DNA from: Alphaproteobacteria bacterium PA2
GTDB lineage: Bacteria; Pseudomonadota; Alphaproteobacteria; Caulobacterales; Caulobacteraceae
DNA length: 64,000 bases
Direction: 5' to 3'
Assembly (NCBI GenBank): GCA_002256425.1
Contig: NKIZ01000001.1
Span: 3,383,001 to 3,447,000 of the forward strand
Position numbers and translations under genes: made by a program. The notes under the pieces were generated by a model. It was given only the letters and a program-made list of their open reading frames with translations, was not told the DNA's origin and did no database searches. The stretch's first letter is position 1. Every line of letters begins with the position of its first letter. Of this stretch, positions 51,372 through 61,900 are shown one piece after another.

Positions 51372-53041
51372 CTGACCTTCAGCGGGCCTATTCCCGTGGC
51401 GCCGTGCCGGGCGGTGAAGGTCTTCAGGGTCGAGACCGTGTAGGCCTTGTCCAGGATGGTCGAGACGGCGACCCATTCGCCCCTGGCCTCTGTCTTCGTC
51501 AGGGTCAGCAGGACGAAGCCCTTGGCGGACTGGTTGGAGTCGACCACCTCGCGGTTGGTCTTGGCCATGACGTCGCCCACCGGGAAGCCCTTGAGGTCAT
51601 CGCCGGCGCCGGGGCTGGTGATGCCTGTCGCGCCGAACTCGACCGCCACAAGATTTCCGCCAACCGGGGCGTCATAGAGTTCATTAGACCAGAAGGCGTG
51701 GCTGTCGCCGGACACCACCACCACATTGGCCTTGGCCTCCTTGATCAGGCCATAGAGCCGCTGACGGTCGACGGGGTAACCGTCCCACATATCCAGGCCA
51801 TAGGGCAGCTGCAGGGCGGCGATCCGGCCGGTATTGTCCACCCGGCGGCGGGCGCTGGCCGGCATGTCCGCCAGCAGCTTTTCCACGCTCTCCGCGCCCA
51901 TGGCGCCGCGATAGTCAGGGGGAATGACCCGGGCCATGATCACTTCATTGCCGAGGATCTGCCAGGGACGGCCGGCCTTGACCGAGGCCTTGAGGCCAGC
52001 CCCCAGCCAGGCTTCCTGGGCCGCGCCCATCATGCGACGGGAGGGGTCGTTGAGCTTGGCCTTGAAAGCCTCCACGTCGGGCTTGCCGTCCGGGCCGAAC
52101 TTCAGATCACGGTCATAGGTCACCTGACGATCCCGGGCGGTCAGGCGGGTTTCCAGCATGAACAGGCTGGCCAGATCGCCGAAGTGGAAGTCGCGGTTGA
52201 TGGCGAAGCCATGATCGGCAGGCTCGCGGATCGGCATCCATTCGAAATAGGCCTTGATGGCCGCGGCCTTGCGGGCGTTCCAGTCGCCTTCCGTCGCCGG
52301 ATTATGGTTCTGGGCGCCGTCCGCATAGCTGTCATTGGCGGTCTCGTGGTCGTCCCAGACGACGATCCACGGCGCCCGGGCGTGGGCGGCCTGCAGCTGG
52401 GCGTCGGCCTTGTAGCAGGCGTGACGGATACGGTAGTCGGCCAGGGTGACGATGTTATGGGCCGGCTCGGGGTGGCGGTTCAGCAGCTTGCCGGTCTCGA
52501 AGCCATAGCCTTCCGGCGCATACTCATAGATATAGTCGCCCAGGTGCAGGACGGCGTCGACCCGCTCCAGCTTGGCGATGGCTTCATAGGCGTTGAAATA
52601 GCCGCCGGAATAGAGAGCGCAGTTTGCGACGGCCAGGACCACATCCTTCACCGAGCCGGTGGGCAGGGTGCGGGTCCGGCCCATGGGCGATGTCACGCCA
52701 TTGGCGGTAAATTCGTAGGTGTAGGACCGCGCGGGGTCCAGACCGGCCACGTCCACCTTGACCGTATAGTCGCGGCTGGCGTCGGTGACGCCGGAACCGG
52801 ACTTTCCGCCGCCGGCCCGACGGTCCACCGGGGTCAGCTTCCAGCTGTAGGCGATGGAGCCGGCGTCTGCGGCCTGGGGGGTGATCCGTGTCCAGAGAAT
52901 GACCCGGTCGGCAAGGGGGTCGCCCGAAGCAACGCCGTGCTTGAAGGCGACAGCGCCCGTGTATCCGGCGGCGCGCGCCATTCCGGGAGCGGCGGCTGAA
53001 AGGCCAAACAGGCTTAGGGCGTGGCGGCGACTCATACGCAT
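51368..53041 (-). CDS. phoD: PhoD-like alkaline phosphatase/phosphodiesterase, Tat-exported
   Basis: 557 residues. The signal MSRRHALSLFGLSAAAPGMARA has a twin-arginine motif, so it is exported folded. Family features are GVASGDPLADRVILWTRITP, VLHLGDYIYEYAPEG, VWDDHETANDSYADGA and VVSGDSHAFWSNEL, which provide iron/calcium ligands. It releases phosphate from phosphodiesters or phytate-like organophosphates in the periplasm. A candidate Pho box lies about 45 bases upstream. Confidence 0.94.
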   Translation of the reverse strand: MRMSRRHALSLFGLSAAAPGMARAAGYTGAVAFKHGVASGDPLADRVILWTRITPQAADAGSIAYSWKLTPVDRRAGGGKSGSGVTDASRDYTVKVDVAGLDPARSYTYEFTANGVTSPMGRTRTLPTGSVKDVVLAVANCALYSGGYFNAYEAIAKLERVDAVLHLGDYIYEYAPEGYGFETGKLLNRHPEPAHNIVTLADYRIRHACYKADAQLQAAHARAPWIVVWDDHETANDSYADGAQNHNPATEGDWNARKAAAIKAYFEWMPIREPADHGFAINRDFHFGDLASLFMLETRLTARDRQVTYDRDLKFGPDGKPDVEAFKAKLNDPSRRMMGAAQEAWLGAGLKASVKAGRPWQILGNEVIMARVIPPDYRGAMGAESVEKLLADMPASARRRVDNTGRIAALQLPYGLDMWDGYPVDRQRLYGLIKEAKANVVVVSGDSHAFWSNELYDAPVGGNLVAVEFGATGITSPGAGDDLKGFPVGDVMAKTNREVVDSNQSAKGFVLLTLTKTEARGEWVAVSTILDKAYTVSTLKTFTARHGATGIGPLKVS

Positions 53042-53085
53042 CGGGGAGGCTCCGGTTGAAGTTTGGACTCACATATTGGCGAGGT

Positions 53086-53103
53086 ATGACAGGCGTATGT
53101 CCA
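53086..53103 (-). promoter_or_regulatory. Candidate PHO box of phoD
   Basis: On the minus strand CTGTCAT (53086-53092), identical to a PhoB half-site, is preceded at 11-base spacing by TGGACAT (53097-53103), which agrees at four of seven positions. It lies 45 bases ahead of the phoD start. A phosphate-starvation promoter would suit a secreted phosphatase. Weak single-site evidence. Confidence 0.35.
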
Positions 53104-53161
53104 GCCCCGGCGCGTTTGCAAAGCCGTTACTTTGTCGCCGGCCTGTGGGATCATGGGGATA

Positions 53162-54163
53162 ATGCCCCACCAGACACCCCCCGAGCCCGAAGACGACGAG
53201 ACCGCCGAGGCCGTGACGGTCCAGGTGGTGGTGACCGAAGGCGGTGGTCGCCTGGACAAGGCTCTGGCTGATGCAGCGCCGGACCTGTCCCGGGGGCGGA
53301 TCCAGGCCCTGATGGCCCAGGGCCAGGTGCGGTTTGGCGGACAGGCCCTGACCAACCTGTCGGCCAAGGCCACAGCGGGAACCTATGAGCTGACCCTGCC
53401 GCCGCCGACACCGGCCGAGCCCCAGCCCGAAAATATTCCGCTCACCGTTCTCTATGAGGACGCCCACCTGATCGTCGTCGACAAGCCGCCTGGCATGGCG
53501 GTCCACCCGGCGCCGGGCAGCGAGACCGGCACCCTGGTCAACGCCCTGCTTCACCATTGCGGCGCCAGCCTGTCGGGGATTGGCGGGGTGGCGCGGCCGG
53601 GCATTGTCCACCGGATCGACAAGGACACTTCGGGCATTGTGGTCTCGGCCAAGACCGACGCCGCCCATCAGGGTCTTTCGGCCCTCTTCGCCGCCCATGA
53701 CATTGACCGGGTTTATGTGGCCATGGTCCGCGGCGCGCCGAAGCCCCGGGCCGGAACCCTGGAGACCCGGATCGGCCGCTCGAATTCCGACCGCAAGAAG
53801 ATGGCGGTGCTGAAGGCTGGCGGCCGGGAAGCTATCACCCACTACGAAACCAGGACGATCTTCGGCCCGGAGGACAAGCCGGTCGCCGCCCTGGTGGCCT
53901 GCCGGCTTGAAACCGGCCGCACCCACCAGATCCGGGTGCACCTGGCCTCCCTGGGCGCGCCCTGTCTGGGAGACCCGGTCTATGGCGCCGGCGCACCGAC
54001 CCAGAAGGTGAAGGAGGCCATGGCGGAGGCCGGTCTTACAAGGCAGGCCCTGCACGCCAGCGTCCTCGGATTTGTCCATCCGGTGACGGAAGAAACCCTG
54101 CGGTTCGAGAGTCCACTGCCCGCCGACATGGCCCGGCTTAGAGACAACCTGTCTGATTTGTAA
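53162..54163 (+). CDS. rluD: RluD-family 23S rRNA pseudouridine synthase
   Basis: 333 residues from ATG at 53162 (MPHQTPPEPEDDE). An N-terminal S4 domain (GGRLDKALADAAPDLSRGRIQALMAQGQVRFGG) is followed by the catalytic domain with HRIDKDTSGIVV (Asp153) and TGRTHQIRVHLASLG. These enzymes isomerise uridines of 23S rRNA helix 69 (positions 1911, 1915 and 1917 in E. coli). The exact target could differ. It precedes rpoH by about 115 bases, an order I recall from alphaproteobacteria. Confidence 0.93.
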   Translation: MPHQTPPEPEDDETAEAVTVQVVVTEGGGRLDKALADAAPDLSRGRIQALMAQGQVRFGGQALTNLSAKATAGTYELTLPPPTPAEPQPENIPLTVLYEDAHLIVVDKPPGMAVHPAPGSETGTLVNALLHHCGASLSGIGGVARPGIVHRIDKDTSGIVVSAKTDAAHQGLSALFAAHDIDRVYVAMVRGAPKPRAGTLETRIGRSNSDRKKMAVLKAGGREAITHYETRTIFGPEDKPVAALVACRLETGRTHQIRVHLASLGAPCLGDPVYGAGAPTQKVKEAMAEAGLTRQALHASVLGFVHPVTEETLRFESPLPADMARLRDNLSDL

Positions 54164-54279
54164 GAAAGACTCTCAATCCGGCGCCTTGATCGCGCCATAT
54201 GGCGTCACCAATCTATTGACCGGAGAGAACGGAACCTGCGCCGGGGGCGCGCGTTTCGAAGTGCAAAGGGGATAAGATC
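54164..54279. promoter_or_regulatory. rpoH upstream region with a 12-bp palindrome
   Basis: The region holds CTTGAT followed by the perfect palindrome CGCCATATGGCG (54193-54204), then TTGACC at about 54215. CTTG and CCATAT resemble parts of a sigma-32 promoter but are too close together for one standard promoter. AAAGGGGA precedes the rpoH start. The layout permits several promoters, as known for rpoH; none can be proved here. Confidence 0.35.
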
Positions 54280-55167
54280 ATGGCTTCGACTTCACTGACG
54301 GTGATGTCGCCGGAAGGCGGACTGAGCCGGTATCTGACAGAAATCCGCAAGTTCCCCATGCTGGCCCGGGACGAAGAGTTCATGCTGGCCAAACGCTGGA
54401 AGGAACACCAGGACCCCGAGGCCGCCCACCGCATGGTGACCAGCCACCTGCGTCTGGTGGCGAAGATCGCCATGGGCTATCGCGGCTATGGCCTGCCCAT
54501 CGGCGAAGTGATTTCCGAAGGCAATGTCGGCCTGATGCAGGCGGTCAAGAAGTTCGAGCCGGACAAGGGCTTCCGCCTGGCCACCTACGCCATGTGGTGG
54601 ATCCGCGCCTCCATCCAGGAATACATCCTGCGCTCCTGGTCCCTGGTGAAGATGGGGACCACGGCGGCCCAGAAGAAGCTGTTCTTCAACCTGCGCAAGG
54701 CCAAGGGCCAGATCTCGGCCTTCCAGGACGGCGACCTGCGCCCCGATCAGGTGAGCGAGATCGCCACCAAGCTGGGGGTGCTGGACGAGGAAGTGGTGTC
54801 CATGAACCGCCGCCTCTCGGGGCCGGACGGCTCGCTGAACGCCCCCATGCGGGCCGACGGCGAGAGCGAATGGCAGGACTGGCTGGAGGACAAGGACGCC
54901 GTCAGCCAGGAAACCCAGATCGCCGACAGCCAGGAATACACCCTGCGCATGAGCCTGCTGGAATCGGCCATGACCGAGCTGTCGGACCGTGAGCGGCACA
55001 TCATCACCGAGCGCCGGCTGAAGGATGATCCGACCACCCTGGAGGACCTGGCCACCGAATATGGCGTCAGCCGCGAGCGGGTGCGTCAGATCGAGGTCCG
55101 GGCCTTTGAAAAGCTGCAGAAGGCCATGAAGGCCGCCGCCGTCGAGAAGCATCTCGTCGACGCCTGA
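54280..55167 (+). CDS. rpoH: RNA polymerase sigma factor RpoH (sigma-32)
   Basis: 295 residues. Region 2 is present with LRLVAKIAMGYRGYGLPIGEVISEGNVGLMQAVKKFEP and the -10-binding FRLATYAMWWIRASIQEYIL. The RpoH box QKKLFFNLRKAKGQI follows. Region 4 has TLEDLATEYGVSRERVRQIEVRAFEKLQKAMK. It directs RNA polymerase to heat-shock promoters. The RpoH box, which mediates control by chaperones and FtsH, separates it from RpoD. Confidence 0.97.
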   Translation: MASTSLTVMSPEGGLSRYLTEIRKFPMLARDEEFMLAKRWKEHQDPEAAHRMVTSHLRLVAKIAMGYRGYGLPIGEVISEGNVGLMQAVKKFEPDKGFRLATYAMWWIRASIQEYILRSWSLVKMGTTAAQKKLFFNLRKAKGQISAFQDGDLRPDQVSEIATKLGVLDEEVVSMNRRLSGPDGSLNAPMRADGESEWQDWLEDKDAVSQETQIADSQEYTLRMSLLESAMTELSDRERHIITERRLKDDPTTLEDLATEYGVSRERVRQIEVRAFEKLQKAMKAAAVEKHLVDA

Positions 55168-55179
55168 GCCCCTTGGGGA

Positions 55180-56025
55180 CTAGCTGGCCTTGGCGACGGG
55201 CCTCGGCTCGTCCTTGGGCAGGAGGGCCAGGAGCGGCCCGGCCTTGACCAGGGTGTCCCGGGGATTGAGGACGCCATTCTCCGTGGCGTCCACCAGGAAC
55301 TCGTGGAAGACGCTCGCGGCTTCGGTGAGCACCGTATTGCCCACCTTCGGGCCCGAGGTCTTCAGGATCTCGGCCTGGGCGCGCAGGGAGCGCAGGGCCT
55401 GGGCCGGATCGGCGCCGATCGCCAGGAGCGAAGACTTGATGATCCTCAGGGCCTGATCGATCCGGGACTGGTCAGAGACCTCCAGGTCGGACTTGCGCTT
55501 CAGGGACCCGGAATAGTCGCCGGAGTTGAACCGCCGCCGGTCGGGACCGACATACTGCATGGCTTCAACCCACTCCCGCTGACGGAGGGTCACGGCCTCA
55601 AGCCGTCGCAGAAGGTCGCGGGTGTTGTAGGGTTTGCGCAGGAATTCGTGTACGCCGGAGTCCCGGGCGGCCATGATCAACTCGGCCGTGGGCTGGGAAA
55701 TGATCGCAATGATCGGAGCCTTGCGGCAGGCGGTATAGCTGCGGCGGATCTTGCGGATCAGGTCTATGCCGTCCGAATGATCGGCCCCGATATCCACGAA
55801 GATCAGCTGTGGCTCCACCGTTCCGGCCATGGACAGGGCCGTCTTTCCGTCGGTGGCGTGAAAGGTCTGACCAGGAGAGATGCCGCGCATGTGCTCGGCG
55901 AGCATACGGGCGCTGCTCGTGGCGGAATCCACGATCATCACCTTCTGCAGGTGAGGCGCCATCTTGCGCACCAGCTTCTGTTCGTCCTCGATCACCTGAC
56001 CGTGGTCTCCGTCCTGATCCACCAT
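55180..56025 (-). CDS. Receiver-domain protein
   Basis: 281 residues (start possibly 55959, MAPHLQKVMIVDSATSSARM). A receiver domain spans about 28-150: VMIVDSATSS with the acidic pocket reduced to one Asp, the phosphoacceptor Asp in LIFVDIGADHSDGIDLI, and Lys in FLRKPYN. No DNA-binding or enzymatic output domain follows; the last 100 residues are helical (IDQALRIIKSSLLAIGADPAQALRSLRAQAEIL). It may act through protein contacts. It converges with rpoH. Confidence 0.87.
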   Translation of the reverse strand: MVDQDGDHGQVIEDEQKLVRKMAPHLQKVMIVDSATSSARMLAEHMRGISPGQTFHATDGKTALSMAGTVEPQLIFVDIGADHSDGIDLIRKIRRSYTACRKAPIIAIISQPTAELIMAARDSGVHEFLRKPYNTRDLLRRLEAVTLRQREWVEAMQYVGPDRRRFNSGDYSGSLKRKSDLEVSDQSRIDQALRIIKSSLLAIGADPAQALRSLRAQAEILKTSGPKVGNTVLTEAASVFHEFLVDATENGVLNPRDTLVKAGPLLALLPKDEPRPVAKAS

Positions 56026-56078
56026 AAGTGGCGCAGGAGGGTAAATATCCGCTTATCGCGGTACTGCGACCTTCTGGC

Positions 56079-57365
56079 CTAGTCCCGGAAGGGGTCGCGG
56101 ACCATGATGGTGTCGTCCCGCTGCGGGCTGGTGGAGACCATGGCGGCAGGCGCGCCGATCAGTTCCTCGACCCGGCGGACATATTTCACCGCATTGGCGG
56201 GCAGGTCCTTCCAGGAGCGGGCGCCCTGGGTGCTCTCGCTCCAGCCTTCCATCTCCTCATAGATGGGTTCGAGGGCTGACTGCGCCTTCAGGCCGGCCGG
56301 CAGATAGTCATAGACCTGGCCATTCAGGCGATAGCCGACGCAGATCTTCAGGGTCGGCAGGCCGTCCAGGACATCGAGCTTGGTCAAGGCAATGCCATCA
56401 ATGCCATTGAGGATCACCGACTGGCGGACCAGGGCGGCGTCAAACCAGCCGCAACGGCGGGGACGGCCGGTGACTGTGCCGAATTCGTGGCCCCGCTCGC
56501 CCAGCCTCTGGCCGACCTCATCGAAGAGTTCGGTTGGGAAGGGCCCCTCGCCCACCCGGGTGGTGTAGGCCTTGACGATGCCCAGGACAAAACCCGGCCC
56601 CTTGGGGCCAAGACCCGAACCCGCCGCCGCCTGACCCGCCACGGTGTTGGATGAGGTGACATAGGGATAGGTGCCGTGATCCACGTCCAGCAGGGCGCCC
56701 TGGGCGCCTTCGAACAGGACCCGCTTTCCGGACTTCACCAGGCCGTCCAGCATTCGCCAGGCCGGCTGGGCGTAGACCAGGATCTTCGGCGCAATATCCA
56801 GCAGGGACTGCAACAGCTCCCCGCCGTCGTATTCTGCAAGGCCCAGGCCTCGACGCAGGGGGGTGTGGTGGGCCAGCAGGCGGTCGATCTTGGCTTCCAG
56901 GGCTTCACGGTCCGCCAGGTCGCCGACCCGGATGGCCCGGCGGCCAACCTTGTCCTCATAGGCCGGACCGATGCCGCGGCCGGTGGTGCCGATCTTGTTG
57001 GTCGCCGCCGCCTCCCGGGCCTGATCCAGGTCCCGGTGCAGGGGCAGGATCAGGGCGGCGTTGTCGGCCAGGACCAGGAGGTCCGGGGTGATCTTCACCC
57101 CCTGACCGCCCAGCTTCTCGATTTCGGACAGCAGGTGCCAGGGGTCGACCACCACGCCATTGCCGATCACCGACAGCTTGCCCTGGACCACGCCGGAGGG
57201 CAGCAGGGAGAGCTTGTAGACCTGATCACCGACCACCAGGGTGTGCCCGGCATTGTGACCACCCTGGAAGCGGACGACCACGTCGGCCCGGTTGGACAGC
57301 CAGTCCACCAGCTTGCCCTTGCCCTCATCGCCCCACTGGGCGCCGATAACGGTGACATTGGCCAT
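56079..57365 (-). CDS. purA: Adenylosuccinate synthetase
   Basis: 428 residues from ATG at 57365 ([18 protein letters not shown]). Motifs: the GTP-binding [10 protein letters not shown] loop, [51 protein letters not shown] and the [13 protein letters not shown] base-recognition segment. It joins IMP and aspartate using GTP in AMP synthesis. A strong hairpin lies in its upstream leader (57449-57488). Confidence 0.98.
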   Translation of the reverse strand: MANVTVIGAQWGDEGKGKLVDWLSNRADVVVRFQGGHNAGHTLVVGDQVYKLSLLPSGVVQGKLSVIGNGVVVDPWHLLSEIEKLGGQGVKITPDLLVLADNAALILPLHRDLDQAREAAATNKIGTTGRGIGPAYEDKVGRRAIRVGDLADREALEAKIDRLLAHHTPLRRGLGLAEYDGGELLQSLLDIAPKILVYAQPAWRMLDGLVKSGKRVLFEGAQGALLDVDHGTYPYVTSSNTVAGQAAAGSGLGPKGPGFVLGIVKAYTTRVGEGPFPTELFDEVGQRLGERGHEFGTVTGRPRRCGWFDAALVRQSVILNGIDGIALTKLDVLDGLPTLKICVGYRLNGQVYDYLPAGLKAQSALEPIYEEMEGWSESTQGARSWKDLPANAVKYVRRVEELIGAPAAMVSTSPQRDDTIMVRDPFRD

Positions 57366-57448
57366 GCAGATACGATCTCCCGGCCTGCCGCAGGGATCCA
57401 ACCACGCCCTTCGACAGGCACTCGGCGGGTGGATTTGATCGATTTTCG

Positions 57449-57488
57449 CTGACTACGGCAGGGCCTTGGGCGCCTGCGGCGTAGTCAG
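57449..57488. promoter_or_regulatory. Extended hairpin upstream of purA
   Basis: Outer arms CTGACTACG (57449-57457) and CGTAGTCAG (57480-57488) pair perfectly. Inner arms GCAGG and CCTGC extend the stem around a ten-base loop. It lies 84-123 bases ahead of the purA start, in the 195-base gap shared with the divergent VOC gene. There is no T-run on either side, so it could be a leader element, an operator or a terminator without a tail. Confidence 0.4.
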
Positions 57489-57559
57489 GCGGGATAGACC
57501 TTGGACCGGGCTGCAGGTCAAGTCTTTTGGCGGCGGGCGACCTGGGGCAGACTGGGGTC

Positions 57560-57979
57560 ATGACACACCCCCGCTTTCACCTCGCCTTCCCCGTCCGTGA
57601 TCTCGAAGAAGCCCGCACCTTCTATGTGGGCCTGCTGGGCTGCGGCGAGGGCCGCTCCAGTCCCGACTGGATCGACTTTGACTTCTACGGTCACCAGATC
57701 GTCGCCCACCTCTCACCCGCTGAAGTGGGACACAGGTCGACCAGCGAGGTGGACGGCGAGGACGTGCCCGTGCGCCATTTCGGTGTGATCCTCGACCTGC
57801 CCACCTGGCAGGTCATGGCCGACCGGCTGAAGGCTGCCGGGACGAAGTTCATCATCGAGCCGCAGATCCGCTTCAAGGGTCAGCCCGGCGAGCAGGCGAC
57901 CCTGTTCTTCCTGGATCCCTCGGGCAATGCCCTGGAGTTCAAGGCCTTTGCCGACGACGCCATGGTGTTCGCCAGATGA
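57560..57979 (+). CDS. VOC (glyoxalase/dioxygenase-fold) family protein
   Basis: 139 residues from ATG at 57560 (MTHPRFHLAFPVRDLEEARTFYVGLLGC). Two beta-alpha-beta-beta-beta units are visible, with metal-ligand-like His in FHLAF and HFGVIL and Glu in ALEFKAF. FFLDPSGNALEFK is typical of the family. The substrate is unknown. Its stop overlaps the next gene (ATGA). Confidence 0.88.
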   Translation: MTHPRFHLAFPVRDLEEARTFYVGLLGCGEGRSSPDWIDFDFYGHQIVAHLSPAEVGHRSTSEVDGEDVPVRHFGVILDLPTWQVMADRLKAAGTKFIIEPQIRFKGQPGEQATLFFLDPSGNALEFKAFADDAMVFAR

Positions 57980-58959
57980 CCATCGACTTTGCCGATATCG
58001 AAGCGGCCGCCCAGCGCATTGACGGCCTGGCCATCCGCACCCCCATCATCGAGAATCAGGCCCTCAACGACCTGCTGGGCCTGCGGGTTCTGATCAAGCC
58101 CGAGACCTTGCAACGGGTTGGCGCCTTCAAGTTTCGCGGCGCCTTCAACCGCCTCTCGCAGATTCCGACCGAGGGCAAGGCGGCGGGGGTGGTGGCCTTT
58201 TCCTCAGGCAATCACGCCCAGGGAGTCGCCCTGGCCGCAAGGATGCTGGGCATGCCGTCCCTGATCGTCATGCCGTCGGACGCCCCTCAGGTGAAGGTCG
58301 ACGCCACCCGGGGCTATGGCGCCGAGATCCGCTTCTACGACCGGCTGAAGGATGACCGCATAGCCATCGCCGCCGAGATCGCCCAGGAACGGGGCGCGGT
58401 CACGGTTCCGGCCTTCGACGACTATGACGTGATCGCCGGTCAGGGAACCGTGGGTCTGGAACTGGTCCAGCAGGCGGCCGAGCGCGATCTCGAACTGGAC
58501 ATGTTCATCAGCCCGGTGGGGGGAGGCGGTCTACTGGCCGGCGCCTCCCTGGCGGTGAAGACCCTCTCGCCTGGAACCCTGGTGGTGGGGGTCGAACCCG
58601 CCGCCTTTGACGATACGAAGATCTCGTTTGAGTCCGGGGTGCGCCAGGGGATCTCGCCGACCACCCGGTCCCTGTGCGACGCCCTGGAGTCCCCTGCTCC
58701 CGGCGAGCTGACCTTCCCCATCCTGCAACAGACGGTGAAGGAAATCGCCGTGGTCACTGACGCTGAAGTGGCCGCCGGCATGCGGCTGGCCTTTTCGACC
58801 CTCAAGCTGGTGGTCGAGCCCGGCGGTGTGGTGGCCCTGGCCGCCCTGCTGGCCAAGAAGGTCGCCAGCGCCAAAAGGGGCCAGACCGTCGGTCTGGTCC
58901 TGTCCGGCGGCAATGTGGATCCCGAGCTTTTCGCCCAGGTCCTTCGCGGGGACTACTAG
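57976..58959 (+). CDS. Threonine/serine dehydratase (PLP fold type II)
   Basis: 327 residues. The PLP lysine is Lys52 in GAFKFRGAFN, with the phosphate-binding VAFSSGNHAQGVALAA and a Gly-rich SPVGGGGLLAG. It lacks the C-terminal ACT domain of biosynthetic IlvA and is the size of catabolic TdcB-like or serine racemase-like enzymes. It would deaminate threonine to 2-oxobutanoate or serine to pyruvate. Co-translated with the VOC protein. Confidence 0.92.
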   Translation: MTIDFADIEAAAQRIDGLAIRTPIIENQALNDLLGLRVLIKPETLQRVGAFKFRGAFNRLSQIPTEGKAAGVVAFSSGNHAQGVALAARMLGMPSLIVMPSDAPQVKVDATRGYGAEIRFYDRLKDDRIAIAAEIAQERGAVTVPAFDDYDVIAGQGTVGLELVQQAAERDLELDMFISPVGGGGLLAGASLAVKTLSPGTLVVGVEPAAFDDTKISFESGVRQGISPTTRSLCDALESPAPGELTFPILQQTVKEIAVVTDAEVAAGMRLAFSTLKLVVEPGGVVALAALLAKKVASAKRGQTVGLVLSGGNVDPELFAQVLRGDY

Positions 58960-61900
58960 GCGGTGCGACCGGTCTCCTCAGGCGCCTTGCGCGGGGTGAT
59001 CAGACGGGCCAGGCGGGGCTTGAGCCAGGACTCGAAGTCGTCGACGAATTCATAGACCACCGGCACCAGGACCAGGGACAGGATGGTCGAGGTGATCAGG
59101 CCGCCAATCACCGCCACAGCCATGGGCTGACGGAACTCGGCGCCCTTTTCCAGGGCGAAGGCTGTGGGCAGCATGCCCGCCGCCATGGCCATGGTGGTCA
59201 TGACAATCGGCCGGGCCCGCTCGCGGCAGGCTTCGATCAGGGACTCTCTCTGGCTCAGCCCCTCGCGCTCGCGCTCGATGGCGTACTCCACCAGCAGGAT
59301 GGAGTTCTTGGCGGCGAGACCCAGCAGCATCAGGAAGCCGATCAGGGACGGAACACTCAGGGACAGCCGGAAGGCCAGCAGGCCAATGAAGGCGCCGCCG
59401 ACAGCCAGGGGCAGGGCTGAAAGGATGACCACGGGTTTGAAGAAGGACCTGAACAGCAGGACCAGCACGCCGTAGATCATGGACACACCGGCGAACAGGG
59501 CCATGCCGAAGGAGCTGAACAGCTCCTTCATGGCCTGCAGCTGGCCGCGGGCCGCCGGAGATACGCCCTTGGGGAGGTTCTGCATGATGGGCAGGTTGGC
59601 GATGGCCTTGGCCGCCGGGCCCTGGACCGATCCGTTGAGCTCGGCCTCGATGGACAGCTGGCGCTGACGGTTCAGGCGGCTGATGCGGGCCGGGCCGGCC
59701 TGGAACTCGATGTCGGCCACAGCGTCCAGGGTGGTCAGGCCGCCCGAGGCCATCGGCACCCGCAGGGCCTTGATCTGGGTGAGGTCAGACCTGGAGGTGG
59801 CGGGCAGACGGATGCGGATGGGAATACGCCGCTCGCCGGAGGTCAGCTTGGCCACATTGGCGTCGATGTCGCCCACAGTGGCGATGCGCGCCACCTGGGC
59901 GATGGCGTCCACCGAGACCCCCAAGCGGGAGGCGTCGGCGGCCCGGGGCCGGATGATGAGTTCCGGACCCGTGGGCGGTATGCCAGGCCGAGGATCGGCG
60001 ATGATGTCGATGGTCCGCATCTGCCGCTCGAGTTCGCCGGCGGCGGCCTGCAGGGCGACGGGATCATTGCTGGTCAGCACCTGTTCAATGCCGGCGCCGC
60101 CCTGGAAGTCCAGGAAGGTGACCCGGGCGTCGGGGACCTCGCGAAGCATCTGCCGCGTCTGATTCTTCAGGGCGTCGCCCGAAATCGTGCGCTTTTCGTT
60201 CAGCAGGACGATGATGGTGCCCTGGCGGAGATCCGATCCGCCGCCACCACCAAAGCCGGGGCCGCCGGTTGCAGCTGTTGAGCCGACCTGGGTGAAGACG
60301 CCCCTGACGCCCTCACGTCCCTCGAAGATATTGGTGACGGTCTTGGCCGTATTCTCCATGGCCTGGACCGTGGCGCCGGGAGGACCCTGAATGCTGACAT
60401 AGATGTAGTCAGGGTCTCCGGCCGGCTGGAAGCCCTGGGGCAGAAGCGGGGCCAGGGCGACCGAGGCGACGAACATGACGCCGCCGACGATCATGGCGAC
60501 GATCCGGTGGTCGAGGGCCCATTCCAGAGCGTTGCGATAGAAGCCCTCGAAGGGCTTGCGGGGATGGGGCGTCGCGGCGGGCTTCAGCAGATAGGCCGCC
60601 ATGAGCGGGGTCAGAAGCCTGGCGACCACCAGGGAGAACAGCACGGCGACCGAGACGGTCAGGCCGAATTCCCGGAAGAACTGACCGGCCATGCCCTTCA
60701 TGAAGCTGACGGGGGTGAAGACCACGACAATGGCCATGGTGGTGGCCACCACGGCCAGGCCGATGGCGTCCGCGCCCAGAATGGCGGCGTCATAGGGTCT
60801 CAGACCCTGGGCCACCCGCTTCTCGATGTTCTCGATTTCCACAATGGCGTCGTCCACCAGGATCCCGACGACCAGGGTCAGGGCCAGCAGGGTGACCACG
60901 TTCAGCGAGAAGCCGAGCAGGTGCATGATGAAGAAGGTGGGGATCAGCGACACCGGCATGGCGAAGGCTGTGATCAGGGTCGAGCGCCAGTCCTTGAGGA
61001 AGGCGAAGACCACGATGGCCGCCAGCAGCATGCCTTCAAGCAGGACGTGCTTGGTGGCTTCGAAACTGGCGCGGGTTTCGTCCACGGACGAGAAGATCCG
61101 TACGAACTTGATTCCCGGGGTCGCCTTTTCGAGCTTGTTCAGGGCCTCGATGACGCCGTCATCGACGGTGACATCGCTGGAATCCCGGGTCTTCATCACC
61201 TGGAAACCGACAACCGGGCGGTTGTTGAACCGGGCGAAGCCGCGGGATTCCGAGGCTCCGTCGCCGACCTGGGCCACGTCGGTCAGTTTGACATACCGAC
61301 CCTGGCCCGTGGGGATGGTCAGGTCGCGCAGCTTTTCCAGGGTGTTGACTGCGCCGAGGATGCGCAGGGTCTGTTCCCGGCCGCCCACCTGGACCCGGCC
61401 GCCAGCGGCGTCGAGGTCGAAACTGCGCAGGGCCGAGTTGATCGAGGCTGCTGTCAGGCCGCGGGCCGTCAGCTTGTCGGGGTCGATGACCACGTTGATT
61501 TCGCGATTGGCGCCGCCAACCCGGGAGATCTGCGATACCCCGGGCGCCTGCTGCATGGTCCGCGAGACCGTGTCGTCAATGAACCAGCTGAGCTCGGCGT
61601 CCGTCATGGACGGCGCCTCGACGGCGTAGGTCAGTATGGGTTGGCTGTCGAGTTCGACCCGGGTGACGGTAGGCTCATCGATTTCACGGGGGAGGACGGC
61701 GCGGGCCTGATCGATCCGCGACTGGACGTCGTCCTTCTTCTTCTGAAGGTCCTGACCCAGTTCAAATTCAATGCTGGTGACCGACACCCCCTGGCTGACC
61801 GAGGAGTACATGTTCTTGACGTTGGTAATACCCGCCAGGGCGTCCTCAACGGGTCGGGTGACCTGGGTCTCCAGTTCCGCCGCCGCAGCGCCGTTCTGGG

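Noticed and set aside
51317-52999. Long plus-strand frame opposite phoD
   Set aside because: Low-complexity His/Gly/Val-rich translation typical of an antisense shadow in GC-rich DNA.
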